DNA from: an uncultured Prevotellaceae bacterium | GTDB taxonomy: Bacteria > Bacteroidota > Bacteroidia > Bacteroidales > Bacteroidaceae | NCBI GenBank assembly: GCA_902785945.1 | Contig: CADAAR010000014.1 | Location: 1-64,000 of the forward strand | Length of the DNA stretch: 64,000 nucleotides | Direction of reading: 5' to 3' | Shown here: one piece after another, positions 1 through 7,826 of the stretch | Numbering within the stretch: the stretch's first letter is position 1 | How the letters are laid out: each line of letters starts with the position of its first letter | Position numbers and translations under genes: made by a program | The notes under the pieces: generated by a model | What the model was told of the DNA's origin: nothing | The model's input: only the letters and a program-made list of their open reading frames with translations | The model's database searches: none

Positions 1-1
1 C

Positions 2-376
2 GGTCAGAGAGGGGTGACACGCGAGGGACAGTCCCCCTGTAATTCGGTCGCAGAGCTCCCTGCTCACAGAGGGGACAGTCCCTGTGTGTCACCTGACATC
101 CCCATAGTAATTACGAGTGGGTTCAGGAGTGAGGAGGTGAATCGGATGTGCGGAGGAGCGAAGAGGAGCAATCACCTGACGGGTTGTGCGGTGGATATCC
201 GTTGCTATGGCCCTGAGCACATGATTAGGATGGCGGGGATTCTGCTGGATATATCGGATGGTACGAAGCGCGACTTCGATGAACTCATCCTCGAACAGCG
301 CGGCACAACCTACTGGATTCACTTCGCCGTGCGCCCGAAAGACAATCGCAGGAAGATTCTGTTTGACTGTAGGTGA
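2..376 (+). CDS. M15-type peptidase, 5' truncated by window edge
   Basis: The frame is open to the left edge, so the true start lies outside the window. The preserved part matches the C-terminal half of the Peptidase_M15_3 family (zinc D-Ala-D-Ala carboxypeptidase or phage-endolysin fold): a SGFRSEEVNR segment, then NHLTGCAVDIRC, which carries the metal-binding His and Asp of the S-x-H-x-x-G-x-A-x-D signature, and WIHF near the end, which supplies the last His ligand. It probably cleaves peptidoglycan stem peptides. A GTG at position 14 could start a 120-residue form, but family members carry about 40-60 more residues upstream. Oddly, roughly 27 codons between the edge and PIVITSG are made of a small inverted-repeat element (13-93) read in frame. 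The fold looks complete after it. Family call fairly sure; activity not. Confidence 0.75.
   Translation, partial: GQRGVTREGQSPCNSVAELPAHRGDSPCVSPDIPIVITSGFRSEEVNRMCGGAKRSNHLTGCAVDIRCYGPEHMIRMAGILLDISDGTKRDFDELILEQRGTTYWIHFAVRPKDNRRKILFDCR
13..93. repeat. 81-bp inverted-repeat element with two GGGACAGTCCC palindromes
   Basis: GGTGACAC (13-20) and its exact reverse complement GTGTCACC (86-93) bound the element. Inside are AGGGACAGTCCCC (24-36) and AGGGGACAGTCCCT (70-83), each built on the palindrome GGGAC-A-GTCCC. The length is a multiple of three and the element is read through by the M15 peptidase frame. It looks like a MITE- or REP-like insertion. A lone GGTGACAC also occurs at 4849-4856. 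Confidence 0.6.
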
Positions 377-395
377 AAGAAATCGACCTCACAGA

Positions 396-427
396 TTCGT
401 TGAATAAAAACAGGTGTTCGTTGAATA
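396..427 (+). promoter_or_regulatory. Paired direct repeats, candidate LytTR-regulator binding site
   Basis: TTCGTTGAATA occurs at 396-406 and again at 417-427, a period of exactly 21 bp (two helical turns). LytTR-family regulators are known to bind two ~9-bp direct repeats with a GTT core separated by about 12 bp, which gives the same 21-bp period. The repeats end just upstream of a poor -33 box (TTAG at 430-433), as expected for an activated promoter. The operon they precede encodes a LytTR regulator. Autoregulation is inferred. Confidence 0.5.
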
Positions 428-453
428 GATTAGGCGGATGCCTGTTTTTTAGT

Positions 454-461
454 TAATTTTG
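454..461 (+). promoter_or_regulatory. Bacteroidota -7 box (TAATTTTG) for the LytTR operon
   Basis: TAATTTTG matches TAnnTTTG and is followed by CACC. No TTTG is present about 20 bp upstream, so the promoter probably needs an activator. AAAAACAGG (406-414) and CCTGTTTTT (441-449) could also pair as a long-loop terminator for the upstream peptidase gene. Confidence 0.55.
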
Positions 462-487
462 CACCATAAATATTAATAAGTGAAAAT

Positions 488-871
488 ATGAAAAAGAAGT
501 TTTTGTTATTTATGGCTTTTGTAGGCGCGCTGACAGCACAGGCTGGCGACTATACCTACCTGACGTTTGAGACGACTGACGGGGCAAAGACCTCCGTGGA
601 TGTATCGTCGCTGCCAGTGACGATTAACCTGGACAACTCGACGCTTACCATCGGTAACCAGACATTCGCGCTGGCCGACCTGAGCAAGATGTACTTCTCG
701 ACGCAGAGCGAGAGCACGGGAATAAGTGAAGAGTTAAGAGTGAATAGTGAAGAATTATCTACCGCTACTTTTTACGACCTGCAAGGCCATAAGGTGACTA
801 AAGAGCAGATGAAAAAGGGTGTGTATATTGTAAAGACGAACGGCAGGACTTATAAAATCGTGGTGAAATGA
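488..871 (+). CDS. Small secreted protein of unknown function, LytTR operon
   Basis: 127 residues with a clear signal peptide (MKKKFLLFMAFVGALTAQAG). The middle, about residues 25-75, alternates strand-like segments and resembles the N-terminus of the next gene product (both have a T-IGNQTF / TVGNDVF motif followed by L-D-L or I-D-I and a short linker). The C-terminus (YDLQGHKV, then KGVYIVKTNGRTYKIVVK) resembles the short C-terminal domains of Prevotella surface proteins that end in GVYIV-x(n)-KVVVK, possibly related to type IX secretion signals; that is inference. Residues 80-90 are encoded by a four-copy heptamer repeat (725-752). The stop overlaps the next start as ATGA. No enzymatic motif was recognised. 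Confidence 0.75.
   Translation: MKKKFLLFMAFVGALTAQAGDYTYLTFETTDGAKTSVDVSSLPVTINLDNSTLTIGNQTFALADLSKMYFSTQSESTGISEELRVNSEELSTATFYDLQGHKVTKEQMKKGVYIVKTNGRTYKIVVK
725..752 (+). repeat. 4 x 7-bp tandem repeat (AGTGAAN type) inside a coding region
   Basis: Units AGTGAAG, AGTTAAG, AGTGAAT and AGTGAAG. They encode the acidic SEELRVNSEELS stretch just before the C-terminal domain of the secreted protein. Because the unit is 7 bp, gain or loss of one copy would shift the frame. Confidence 0.7.
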
Positions 872-2853
872 GACGTATATTATTATCTGTGACCGCGCTC
901 GTACTGACGATAGCAGCCACGGGACAGACGCTGAAGATTACCACCAGCAGCGGCACAAAAGAGTATCAGGCATCGCAGGTGACAGCCAATCAGCCTGCTA
1001 CATTCACAGGCGGCACTACGCTGACTGTGGGTAACGACGTGTTTACCATCAGCGACATTACGAGTATGCTGGTGACAGGCAGCAGCTCGACAGATGTGGA
1101 AGCCAACACAGTAAACATTATATATAATGGTTCGACGGTTACGGTGACGATGGCCGACAACGTTTCGAGCTATGTTACGGCAGAAGTAAGTGGTGCACAC
1201 GTCAGCATCACGCAGACGAACACTGAAGCCGTTGACGACAAGGAGATTACCTACGTGCTCAGCGGCACGACCACCGACGGCTCGCTGACACTCGACGGCT
1301 CGTACAAGTGTACCGTATCGCTGGCGGGGCTGACGATGACCAATCCCAGCGGTGCTGCCATTAACATCACCAACAAAAAGCGCATACAGCTCAGTGCCAA
1401 GAACGGCACGGAGAACACGCTGACCGATGGTAGCAACGGCTCACAGAAGGCCTGTATCTACAGTAAGGGTCAGCTGCAACTGCAGGGCAAGGGTACGCTG
1501 AACGTCGTCGGCAACACGAAGCACGCCATTAAGAGCGGCGACTATGTCACGGTGAAGAACCTGACGCTGAACATTACCAAGGCCGTGGGCGACGGCATCA
1601 GCTGCGAGGAGTACTTCCTGATGAAGAGCGGCACGGTGACCATTAGCGGTGTGGACGACGATGGCATACAGTGTGACCTGAGCGGCGATACCTCGACAGG
1701 CGAGACTGCCGACCATGACGACGAGGACAGCGGCAATGTATACCTCGAAGGTGGCACGCTGAACATCACGGTGACAGCCGCTGCCGCCAAGGGCATCAAG
1801 GCCGATGGCGACATGAAGATCAGCGACGGCGACATTACCGTGAAGACCACAGGTGGTGGTGCGTGGGACAGCGACGATAAGAAAACTAAGGCATCGAGTT
1901 GTCTCAGTGCCGACGGCAATATGACCATCAGCGGAGGTACGCTGAACCTGACCAGCACAGGTGCCGGTGGTAAGGGTATCAACGGCGACGGCACGCTGAC
2001 GGCTACAGGTGGTACGGTGACTATCAAGACTAGCGGTAATGCCGTTGTGGCATCGTCGAGCGGCAGTATCTCTACCGTCAATTCATCACAACAGCTCGAC
2101 CGTTACGACAGCGACTACAAGTCATCGCCCAAGGGTATCAAGGTGGATGGGGCCATCACGATCAGCGACAATGCTGTGATCAGCGTCACTACTACTGGTG
2201 CAGGCGGCGAGGGCATTGAAAGCAAGACCTCGATTGACATCACTGGCGGACAGGTGACCGTGAATGCAGTTGACGATGCCATCAATGCCTCGTATAATGA
2301 TGATACCAAGAGTCTGAGCAATGCTGGCGACCTGACCATCAGCGGCGGCTACGTGTACGCCCATTCTACCGGCAACGATGGTATAGATGCCAACGGTAAT
2401 GTCTATATCAAGGGTGGACTGGTGTATGCCATTGGTACCACATCGCCTGAGGTGGCCATCGACGCTAACAGTGAGGAAAAGAAGAAACTCTACGTCACGG
2501 GTGGTACGATCATTGCCATTGGTGGTCTGGAGAGCGGTGCCAGTCTCACGCAGTCGTGCTTCTCAGCATCGAGCTGGAGCAAGAATACCTGGTATGCGAT
2601 GACCGTAGGCAGCGAGACCATCGCCTTTAAGACGCCTTCGAGCGGTGGTAATACACTCGTCGTTTCTGGTGCCTCACAGCCCTCGCTGAAGAGCGGTGTT
2701 ACCGTGAGTGGCGGCACGAGCATCTTCGATGGTGCAGCTTACACCAATGCCACTATCACTGGCGGTTCCAGCGTCAACCTCTCGTCGTACTCAGGCGGAA
2801 ATGGTGGTGGCCCTGGCGGTGGCGGTCCTTGGGGGCCTGGCGGCTGGTTCTGA
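868..2853 (+). CDS. Secreted beta-helix carbohydrate-binding protein (Cthe_2159 / DUF4353 type)
   Basis: 661 residues with signal peptide (to about residue 20). Residues ~80-600 form a long series of parallel beta-helix-like turns with repeated G-T-L-N/T-I, D-G-I and K-G-I-K/N motifs (DGISCEEYF, DDGIQCD, AKGIKADGDM, GEGIESKTS, DDAINASYN). This is the pattern of the DUF4353 family, whose characterised member Cthe_2159 binds cellulose and polygalacturonate through a calcium-binding beta-helix. The many Asp-rich turns fit calcium binding. The C-terminus is a glycine/tryptophan-rich tail (GGNGGGPGGGG, ending in WF). The start overlaps the upstream stop (ATGA), so translation is probably coupled, and the next genes are a LytS/LytTR pair. 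A surface adhesin or glycan-binding role is inferred; no catalytic residues are seen. Confidence 0.8.
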   Translation: MRRILLSVTALVLTIAATGQTLKITTSSGTKEYQASQVTANQPATFTGGTTLTVGNDVFTISDITSMLVTGSSSTDVEANTVNIIYNGSTVTVTMADNVSSYVTAEVSGAHVSITQTNTEAVDDKEITYVLSGTTTDGSLTLDGSYKCTVSLAGLTMTNPSGAAINITNKKRIQLSAKNGTENTLTDGSNGSQKACIYSKGQLQLQGKGTLNVVGNTKHAIKSGDYVTVKNLTLNITKAVGDGISCEEYFLMKSGTVTISGVDDDGIQCDLSGDTSTGETADHDDEDSGNVYLEGGTLNITVTAAAAKGIKADGDMKISDGDITVKTTGGGAWDSDDKKTKASSCLSADGNMTISGGTLNLTSTGAGGKGINGDGTLTATGGTVTIKTSGNAVVASSSGSISTVNSSQQLDRYDSDYKSSPKGIKVDGAITISDNAVISVTTTGAGGEGIESKTSIDITGGQVTVNAVDDAINASYNDDTKSLSNAGDLTISGGYVYAHSTGNDGIDANGNVYIKGGLVYAIGTTSPEVAIDANSEEKKKLYVTGGTIIAIGGLESGASLTQSCFSASSWSKNTWYAMTVGSETIAFKTPSSGGNTLVVSGASQPSLKSGVTVSGGTSIFDGAAYTNATITGGSSVNLSSYSGGNGGGPGGGGPWGPGGWF

Positions 2854-2886
2854 AACAATATTATTCTGATTCTTACGTTATATAGT

Positions 2887-4119
2887 ATGAATAGAAGATA
2901 TTGGATGAAGCAGTCGAAGCAGGAGAACCTGATTTACTTGGCAGTGTGGGGCTTGCTCTTTGCAGCCCCGCTGCTGAGCCTTTATGTGCGTGCGGTGAAC
3001 GATGCCAACTTCACATTCGATTGGACGGAAGTGTTCCTCGTGTGGCGTCAGTTCGCTGTCTATCTGCTCTTGTTTTTAGTGCATAATTTCTTGTTGGCGC
3101 CACTGCTGGTGCATCAGCATAAGCGCGTGGCTTATTTCTCTATTGTGGTTGCGGTCATGATTGCTTTTACGGTTTATCAGTGCAGCAGCCGGCCGGGGGA
3201 TTTCATGCGTCATCAGGGACCACCGCCTCATCTGAAGGAGATGGAACGGCCGGACTTCCCGGATAGACCCGATTTTCCGGATAGACCCGATTTCCCGGAT
3301 AGACCGGACTTCCCAGATAAAGCGGATTTCCCTGAGGCTCCGGAGCACCCCATGCCACCACGTCACGAGATGCCTGAGAAGCACGGTAAGCCCGAGATAC
3401 GACGCCATGATCCACCGCCTTTCGTGGGCGAACATGACATTCTGGTCGTTGTGGTGCTGCTACTGATGTTTGGTGCGAACCTCGGTATCAAGAGCTATTT
3501 CCGTAGCCGTGACGACCGTAAGCGGTTGGCAGCATTGGAGAAGAAGAATCTGGAACAGCAGTTGGAGTATTTGCGCTATCAGATTAATCCGCACTTCTTT
3601 ATGAACACCCTCAACAATATCCATGCCCTCATTGATATTGACCCGACAAAGGCACAGGAAACCATCCTGGAGCTGTCGAAGATGATGCGTTACGTGCTCT
3701 ATGAGGGTGACCGGAAGGGTGTGCCGTTGACAAAGGAAGTGGCGTTTATCCGCACCTACGTCAAGCTGATGCAGCTGCGCTATACCGATAAGGTGCGCAT
3801 CACGTTAGACCTGCCCACTGAGGTGCCCGAGCGCCAGATACCACCGCTGATCCTTATTACTTTTATCGAGAACGCCTTCAAACATGGTGTCAGCTACCAG
3901 CACGAGTCGTTTATCGAGATCAGAATGGCAGTGGAGGGAGAGTCGTTACGGTTTGAGTGCCGCAACTCGAAGGCAGAGGTGCCGAATGAGGAAAAGGGTG
4001 GGGTAGGCCTTGCCAATGTGCGTAAGCGTCTGAACCTGCTCTTCGAACATAACTACACGCTCAGCATCCACAATGAGCCGCAAGAATATATCGTTGAACT
4101 TAACATCCCACTATCATGA
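2887..4119 (+). CDS. LytS/YehU-type sensor histidine kinase with Pro/His/Met-rich loop
   Basis: 410 residues. Four membrane segments are visible: about residues 13-35, 50-75, 80-98 and 183-203. Between the third and fourth lies an ~80-residue hydrophilic loop rich in Pro, Asp, His and Met (HQGPPPH, five RPDFPD-like units, MPPRHEMPEKHGKPEIRRHD). A coiled linker leads to the His_kinase domain (PF06580) with YQINPHFFMN (phospho-acceptor His at about 236) and an ATPase domain with FIENAFKHG as N-box and GGVGLANVRKRL as G-box. It should phosphorylate the LytTR regulator encoded next, whose start overlaps its stop (ATGA). The loop's His and Met content suggests metal or proton sensing, but the ligand is unknown. 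Confidence 0.9.
   Translation: MNRRYWMKQSKQENLIYLAVWGLLFAAPLLSLYVRAVNDANFTFDWTEVFLVWRQFAVYLLLFLVHNFLLAPLLVHQHKRVAYFSIVVAVMIAFTVYQCSSRPGDFMRHQGPPPHLKEMERPDFPDRPDFPDRPDFPDRPDFPDKADFPEAPEHPMPPRHEMPEKHGKPEIRRHDPPPFVGEHDILVVVVLLLMFGANLGIKSYFRSRDDRKRLAALEKKNLEQQLEYLRYQINPHFFMNTLNNIHALIDIDPTKAQETILELSKMMRYVLYEGDRKGVPLTKEVAFIRTYVKLMQLRYTDKVRITLDLPTEVPERQIPPLILITFIENAFKHGVSYQHESFIEIRMAVEGESLRFECRNSKAEVPNEEKGGVGLANVRKRLNLLFEHNYTLSIHNEPQEYIVELNIPLS
3247..3336 (+). repeat. 18-bp tandem repeat encoding RPDFPD units
   Basis: Five consecutive 18-bp units encode R/K-P/A-D-F-P-D/E in the extracytoplasmic loop of the kinase. The third base differs between units, so the repeat is kept at protein level. Copy number could vary without frameshift. 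Confidence 0.85.
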
Positions 4120-4853
4120 TACGTTGTCTCGCCATCGATGATGAGCCATTGGCTCTGCAACAATTGGTTGCCTATATAGGCAAAGTGCCGTTTCTGGAAC
4201 TTGCCGCCCAATGCCAGAGTGCCTTGGAGGCCCGTAAGTTTCTGGAGAACGATACGGTCGATGCCATTTTCTGTGACATCAACATGCCCGACCTTAACGG
4301 CATGGATTTTGTGAAGTCGCTGGCTGTGCCGCCATTGGTGGTCTTCACCACCGCCTATTCGGAGTACGCCGTCGAGGGCTTCCGCGTGAATGCTGTCGAC
4401 TATCTGCTGAAACCCTTCGGCCTGCAGGATTTCCAGAGAGCGGCGAACCGATTAAAAGAGAGACTTGATAATACGCCTGCTGCAGACAATTCTCTCACCT
4501 CTCACCCCTCACCTCTTACCTCTACTGACGATCTTTTCCTCAAGACTGACTATCGTATTGTGAAAGTCAGTATCCCTGATATCCGTTACATCGAGGCTAT
4601 GAGTGAGTATCTGAAGGTCTGGATAGAGGGTGAGGCGAAGCCTATTGTCACCCTCCTCTCTATGAAAAAGATGGAGGAGCGACTACCGGATTACTTTATG
4701 CGAATCCATCGCTCCTACATCATTAACTTAAATAAGATTCAGGAAGTGAATAAGAACCGCGTCATCATGGATGCTGATACTTACCTTCCCGTTGGCGACC
4801 TTTATAAAGACACCTTCCAGGCCTATCTGGATACCAAATTCCTAGGTAGGTGA
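4116..4853 (+). CDS. LytTR-family response regulator
   Basis: 245 residues. The receiver domain (1-120) has acidic DDE near the N-terminus, phospho-acceptor Asp at about 54 (IFCDINMPD), T/S at VFTTAYS and K in YLLKPF. A short linker (about 125-140, NSLTSHPSPLTSTDD) leads to a LytTR DNA-binding domain (LFLKTDYRIVKV, IRYIEAMSEYLKVW, FMRIHRSYIINLNKI, LPVGDLYK). It is the partner of the overlapping kinase. The linker is encoded by a four-copy 7-bp repeat (4494-4521); slippage there would yield a receiver without DNA-binding domain. A paired 21-bp-spaced repeat upstream of the operon is its probable target. The gene ends 4 bp from a convergent GH3 gene with no terminator visible. Confidence 0.93.
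   Translation: MIRCLAIDDEPLALQQLVAYIGKVPFLELAAQCQSALEARKFLENDTVDAIFCDINMPDLNGMDFVKSLAVPPLVVFTTAYSEYAVEGFRVNAVDYLLKPFGLQDFQRAANRLKERLDNTPAADNSLTSHPSPLTSTDDLFLKTDYRIVKVSIPDIRYIEAMSEYLKVWIEGEAKPIVTLLSMKKMEERLPDYFMRIHRSYIINLNKIQEVNKNRVIMDADTYLPVGDLYKDTFQAYLDTKFLGR
4494..4521 (+). repeat. 4 x 7-bp tandem repeat (CTCACCT type) in the regulator's linker
   Basis: Units CTCACCT, CTCACCC, CTCACCT and CTTACCT. They sit precisely between the receiver and LytTR domains. The 7-bp unit makes copy-number change a frameshift. Confidence 0.75.
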
Positions 4854-4857
4854 CACA

Positions 4858-7200
4858 CTATTGAAGGAGTCTTAGCTTCTGCTGGGGTGCCAGGGCATTG
4901 GAGGTCTTCTCGGTATACTCGCTGAGTTTGAGCGAAGCCGTAGCCTTGATGTCACGGCTGGAAGCACCGATGCGGAAAGTGTAGGTACCAGCTTCGGTGA
5001 GCCATTGCGAGTTGGCCTCGTCGAATGAGGCAAGGTCGCGCACGGGAATCACCATGGTGAGCACCTGGCTCTCGCCGGGCTTCAGCTCACGCGTCTTGGC
5101 GAAGGATTTCAGCTCCTGAGCGGGCTTCTCCAGACGACCCTTCGGTGCCTGTACATAGACCTGTGCCACTTCCTTACCTGCTACAGAGCCAGTATTCTTG
5201 ACGGTGATGCTTAGCTCGACAGCATCCTTACCCTTTGCCTTAGCAACGGGCTTCGAGAACTCGAACGTGGTGTAGCTCAGACCGAAGCCGAAGGGATAGG
5301 CCACATTCTTCTGGAAAGTGTCGAAATAGCGGTAGCCCACGTAGATGTCCTCTTCGTGGTTGGTATAGGCATGTCCGGCGATGGGGCGCTTGTTGGCGGC
5401 CATCTCCTTGAAGGTGTAGAAATCAATCTGACCGGGGAAGTTCTTCGTTGAGGCATGGTCGGTGGCGGCGATGGGCCAGGTCATGGTGAGCTTGCCCGAA
5501 GGATTCACCTTACCCGTGAGCAGGTCGGCGATAGAGTTGCCGCCTTCCATTCCCGGCTGCCAGGCGCAGAGAATGGCATCGGGATAGCTGCTCCATGAGG
5601 CTGTCTCGATGACGGAACCGGAGTTGATGATGACGATGACGGGCTTGCCGGCAGCGTGGAAGGTATTGCAGACATCGGTGATGAGGGCACGCTCCTCGGG
5701 GATGAGGTTGAATTCGGTGTCAATGTCACGGTCGACACCCTCACCGGCCTGACGACCGATGGTGATGATGGCAGCATCGGCAGTCTTTACCTCGTTGTTG
5801 ATGGCGATGGGGGAAAGACTGATCTCGGGATACTTCTGTTGACCCATCATCTCGGTCTGATACCACTTGGCGGGATGACGTTCGGCCTGGAACTTCACAC
5901 GGGCATAAGCGATGTACTTGCGATAGATATCGGTAAGCACGGGCGACGACTTGATACCGGCATTCTCAAGACCCTGAAGCATGTCGACCACATAGGGGGG
6001 ATGCACGCAACCAGAACCTGTACCGCCGGAGAGGAAGTCGTAGGAGTTCTCGCCAAAGAGAGCGACGGTCTTGATGTCTCCCTTCCAAGGCAAGGTGCCG
6101 TTGTTTTTCAGGAGTACGATGCCCTCGCAGGCGCTCTGACGGGTGATGGCGGCGTGGGCCTTGAAGTCGGGAGCGTTTGAGGCGGGATACTTATGGAAAC
6201 TAGGGGTCTTGACGATGTATTCGAGCATGCGACGCACGTTGCGGTCGACATCCTTGATATCAAGTTTGCCATCTTTTACACCCTTGATGATTTCTTCGAC
6301 CTGGGCGGGCTGACCGGGCTCCATGAGATCGTTGCCGGCGTGTACCTCGCGGGTGGTGGGCAGACCATCACGGATGCCGATCCAGTCGGTCATGACGATG
6401 CCCTTAAAGCCCCAGTCATCACGGAGGATCTTGGTGAGCAGGTCGTGGTTGCCCATCGAGAACTCGCCATTGATCTTGTTATACGAGGCCATGATGGTCC
6501 AGGGATTACTCTCACGGACGGCTATCTCGAAACCGCGGAGGTAGAGCTCGCGGGCGGCACGCTGGGAGAGACGCTCATCGACCGAGGTGCGGTCGGTCTC
6601 CTGAGAGTTCACGGCAAAGTGCTTGGCAGAGACACCAGCACCCTGACTCTGCACACCATTGATATAGGCTGCTGCAATCTTACCCGTGAGCAGAGGATCT
6701 TCGGAGTAATACTCGAAGTTTCTGCCGCAGAGGGGATTACGGTGCAGGTTCATGCCCGGACCGAGGATGACGTCGCAACGGTACTCCTTGGTCTCGTTAC
6801 CAATGGCCTCGCCTACCTTGCCGACAAGCTCTGTGTTCCAGGTTGAAGCGAGACATGAGCCGATAGGGAAGGCGGTAGCATAATAAGTCTTGTCGGTGCC
6901 ACGGCGAGTGGGGTTGATACGCACACCGGCAGGACCGTCGGTGAGAACGGTGGCCGGGATGCCCAGACGTGGGATGGCGGGAGAGGTGCCGGCAGCACCG
7001 GCCACGAGGTCGGCCTCGCCACCTACGACGGCGTTAGCACCGAAAAAGTTGTTTGCACCACCAACGAGTAGTTTGGCTTTCTCTTCAAGGGTCATGGCCT
7101 TGAGTACCTCGTCGATGTTATCGGCGCGGAGCTGGGGCTGAGCATTTGTTGTCATCATGAATGTGGTTGCTAATAAGCAGGTTGTTAGTAATTTCTTCAT
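4858..7200 (-). CDS. Secreted GH3 family beta-glycosidase
   Basis: 780 residues with signal peptide (MKKLLTTCLLATTFMMTTNA). The GH3 N-terminal barrel shows the family substrate-binding KHF motif (SAKHFAVNSQETDR) and the nucleophile in GIVMTDWIG (Asp ~272). The second domain (about 360-610) has the usual LLKNNGTLPW opening and IINSGSVIE. A C-terminal fibronectin III-like domain follows (PFGFGLSYTTFEFS, NTGSVAGKEVAQVYV). Length is normal for periplasmic beta-glucosidase/beta-xylosidase members. It removes terminal beta-linked sugars from oligosaccharides in the periplasm; exact sugar unknown. It is the last gene of a unit with a deacetylase 11 bp upstream. Long open frames on the opposite strand are shadows. 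Confidence 0.93.
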   Translation of the reverse strand: MKKLLTTCLLATTFMMTTNAQPQLRADNIDEVLKAMTLEEKAKLLVGGANNFFGANAVVGGEADLVAGAAGTSPAIPRLGIPATVLTDGPAGVRINPTRRGTDKTYYATAFPIGSCLASTWNTELVGKVGEAIGNETKEYRCDVILGPGMNLHRNPLCGRNFEYYSEDPLLTGKIAAAYINGVQSQGAGVSAKHFAVNSQETDRTSVDERLSQRAARELYLRGFEIAVRESNPWTIMASYNKINGEFSMGNHDLLTKILRDDWGFKGIVMTDWIGIRDGLPTTREVHAGNDLMEPGQPAQVEEIIKGVKDGKLDIKDVDRNVRRMLEYIVKTPSFHKYPASNAPDFKAHAAITRQSACEGIVLLKNNGTLPWKGDIKTVALFGENSYDFLSGGTGSGCVHPPYVVDMLQGLENAGIKSSPVLTDIYRKYIAYARVKFQAERHPAKWYQTEMMGQQKYPEISLSPIAINNEVKTADAAIITIGRQAGEGVDRDIDTEFNLIPEERALITDVCNTFHAAGKPVIVIINSGSVIETASWSSYPDAILCAWQPGMEGGNSIADLLTGKVNPSGKLTMTWPIAATDHASTKNFPGQIDFYTFKEMAANKRPIAGHAYTNHEEDIYVGYRYFDTFQKNVAYPFGFGLSYTTFEFSKPVAKAKGKDAVELSITVKNTGSVAGKEVAQVYVQAPKGRLEKPAQELKSFAKTRELKPGESQVLTMVIPVRDLASFDEANSQWLTEAGTYTFRIGASSRDIKATASLKLSEYTEKTSNALAPQQKLRLLQ

Positions 7201-7211
7201 ATTGTTGAATT

Positions 7212-7823
7212 TTAGGGGAAAATGCGGAATTCATAGCCCTCGTCCTTGAGCCATTGAAGGGCCTGAGGCAAGGCTGTCTGGAGCTTGTCGATTGATTTCA
7301 GCGAGTCATGGAACGTGATAATCGAACCATTGCGCGCATACTTCTTTATATTATTGACCACATCATCAGCAGTCAACCACTTGGAATAGTCGCGGGTGAC
7401 TAGGTCCCACATCACGATCTTGTATTTCCGGCTCAGCCAGGCATATTGGCTCAGACGCATCCAGCCGTGAGGAGGACGCACGTAGTGACTGTGGATATAG
7501 GCATTGGCCTTCTCAACGTTATAGCTGTATTCCTTGATGGTATGTCGCAGACCGCCGATGTGATTATGCGTGTGGTTGCCGACCTGATGTCCCTCGCTCA
7601 CGATGCGCTCATAGAGCTCAGGATACTTACGCACATTGTCGCCCACCATGAAGAATGTGGCCTTTATCTCGAACGCCTTAAGGGTATCGAGGATAAAGGG
7701 TGTCGCCTCTGGGATGGGACCGTCGTCGAAGGTCAGATAGACGGCCTTCTCGTGACGGTCCATTCTCCAATAGGCTCTGGGATAGAGCCAGCGGAGGTAG
7801 ATGGCGGGTTGCTCGATAAACAT
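7212..7823 (-). CDS. Polysaccharide deacetylase (NodB domain)
   Basis: 203 residues, essentially one NodB/CE4 domain. VYLTFDDGP gives the catalytic and metal-binding Asp pair, HTHNH supplies the two His ligands (H-x-x-x-H), and RPPHGWM and a late ITFHD complete the family motifs. No signal peptide or membrane anchor is apparent, which is usual for the short Bacteroidota version. It should hydrolyse N- or O-acetyl groups from a cell-surface or peptidoglycan sugar. It is preceded by the DUF2723 glycosyltransferase gene with a 3-bp gap, so the two are co-translated or co-transcribed. Confidence 0.9.
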   Translation of the reverse strand: MFIEQPAIYLRWLYPRAYWRMDRHEKAVYLTFDDGPIPEATPFILDTLKAFEIKATFFMVGDNVRKYPELYERIVSEGHQVGNHTHNHIGGLRHTIKEYSYNVEKANAYIHSHYVRPPHGWMRLSQYAWLSRKYKIVMWDLVTRDYSKWLTADDVVNNIKKYARNGSIITFHDSLKSIDKLQTALPQALQWLKDEGYEFRIFP

Positions 7824-7826
7824 ATA

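Noticed and set aside
3247-3336. 18-bp repeats considered as a CRISPR-like array
   Set aside because: Units are contiguous without spacers and encode a regular RPDFPD peptide repeat.
5656-6846. Long open frames on the + strand opposite the GH3 gene
   Set aside because: They mirror the GH3 codon pattern in GC-rich sequence, have no family features and no promoter.
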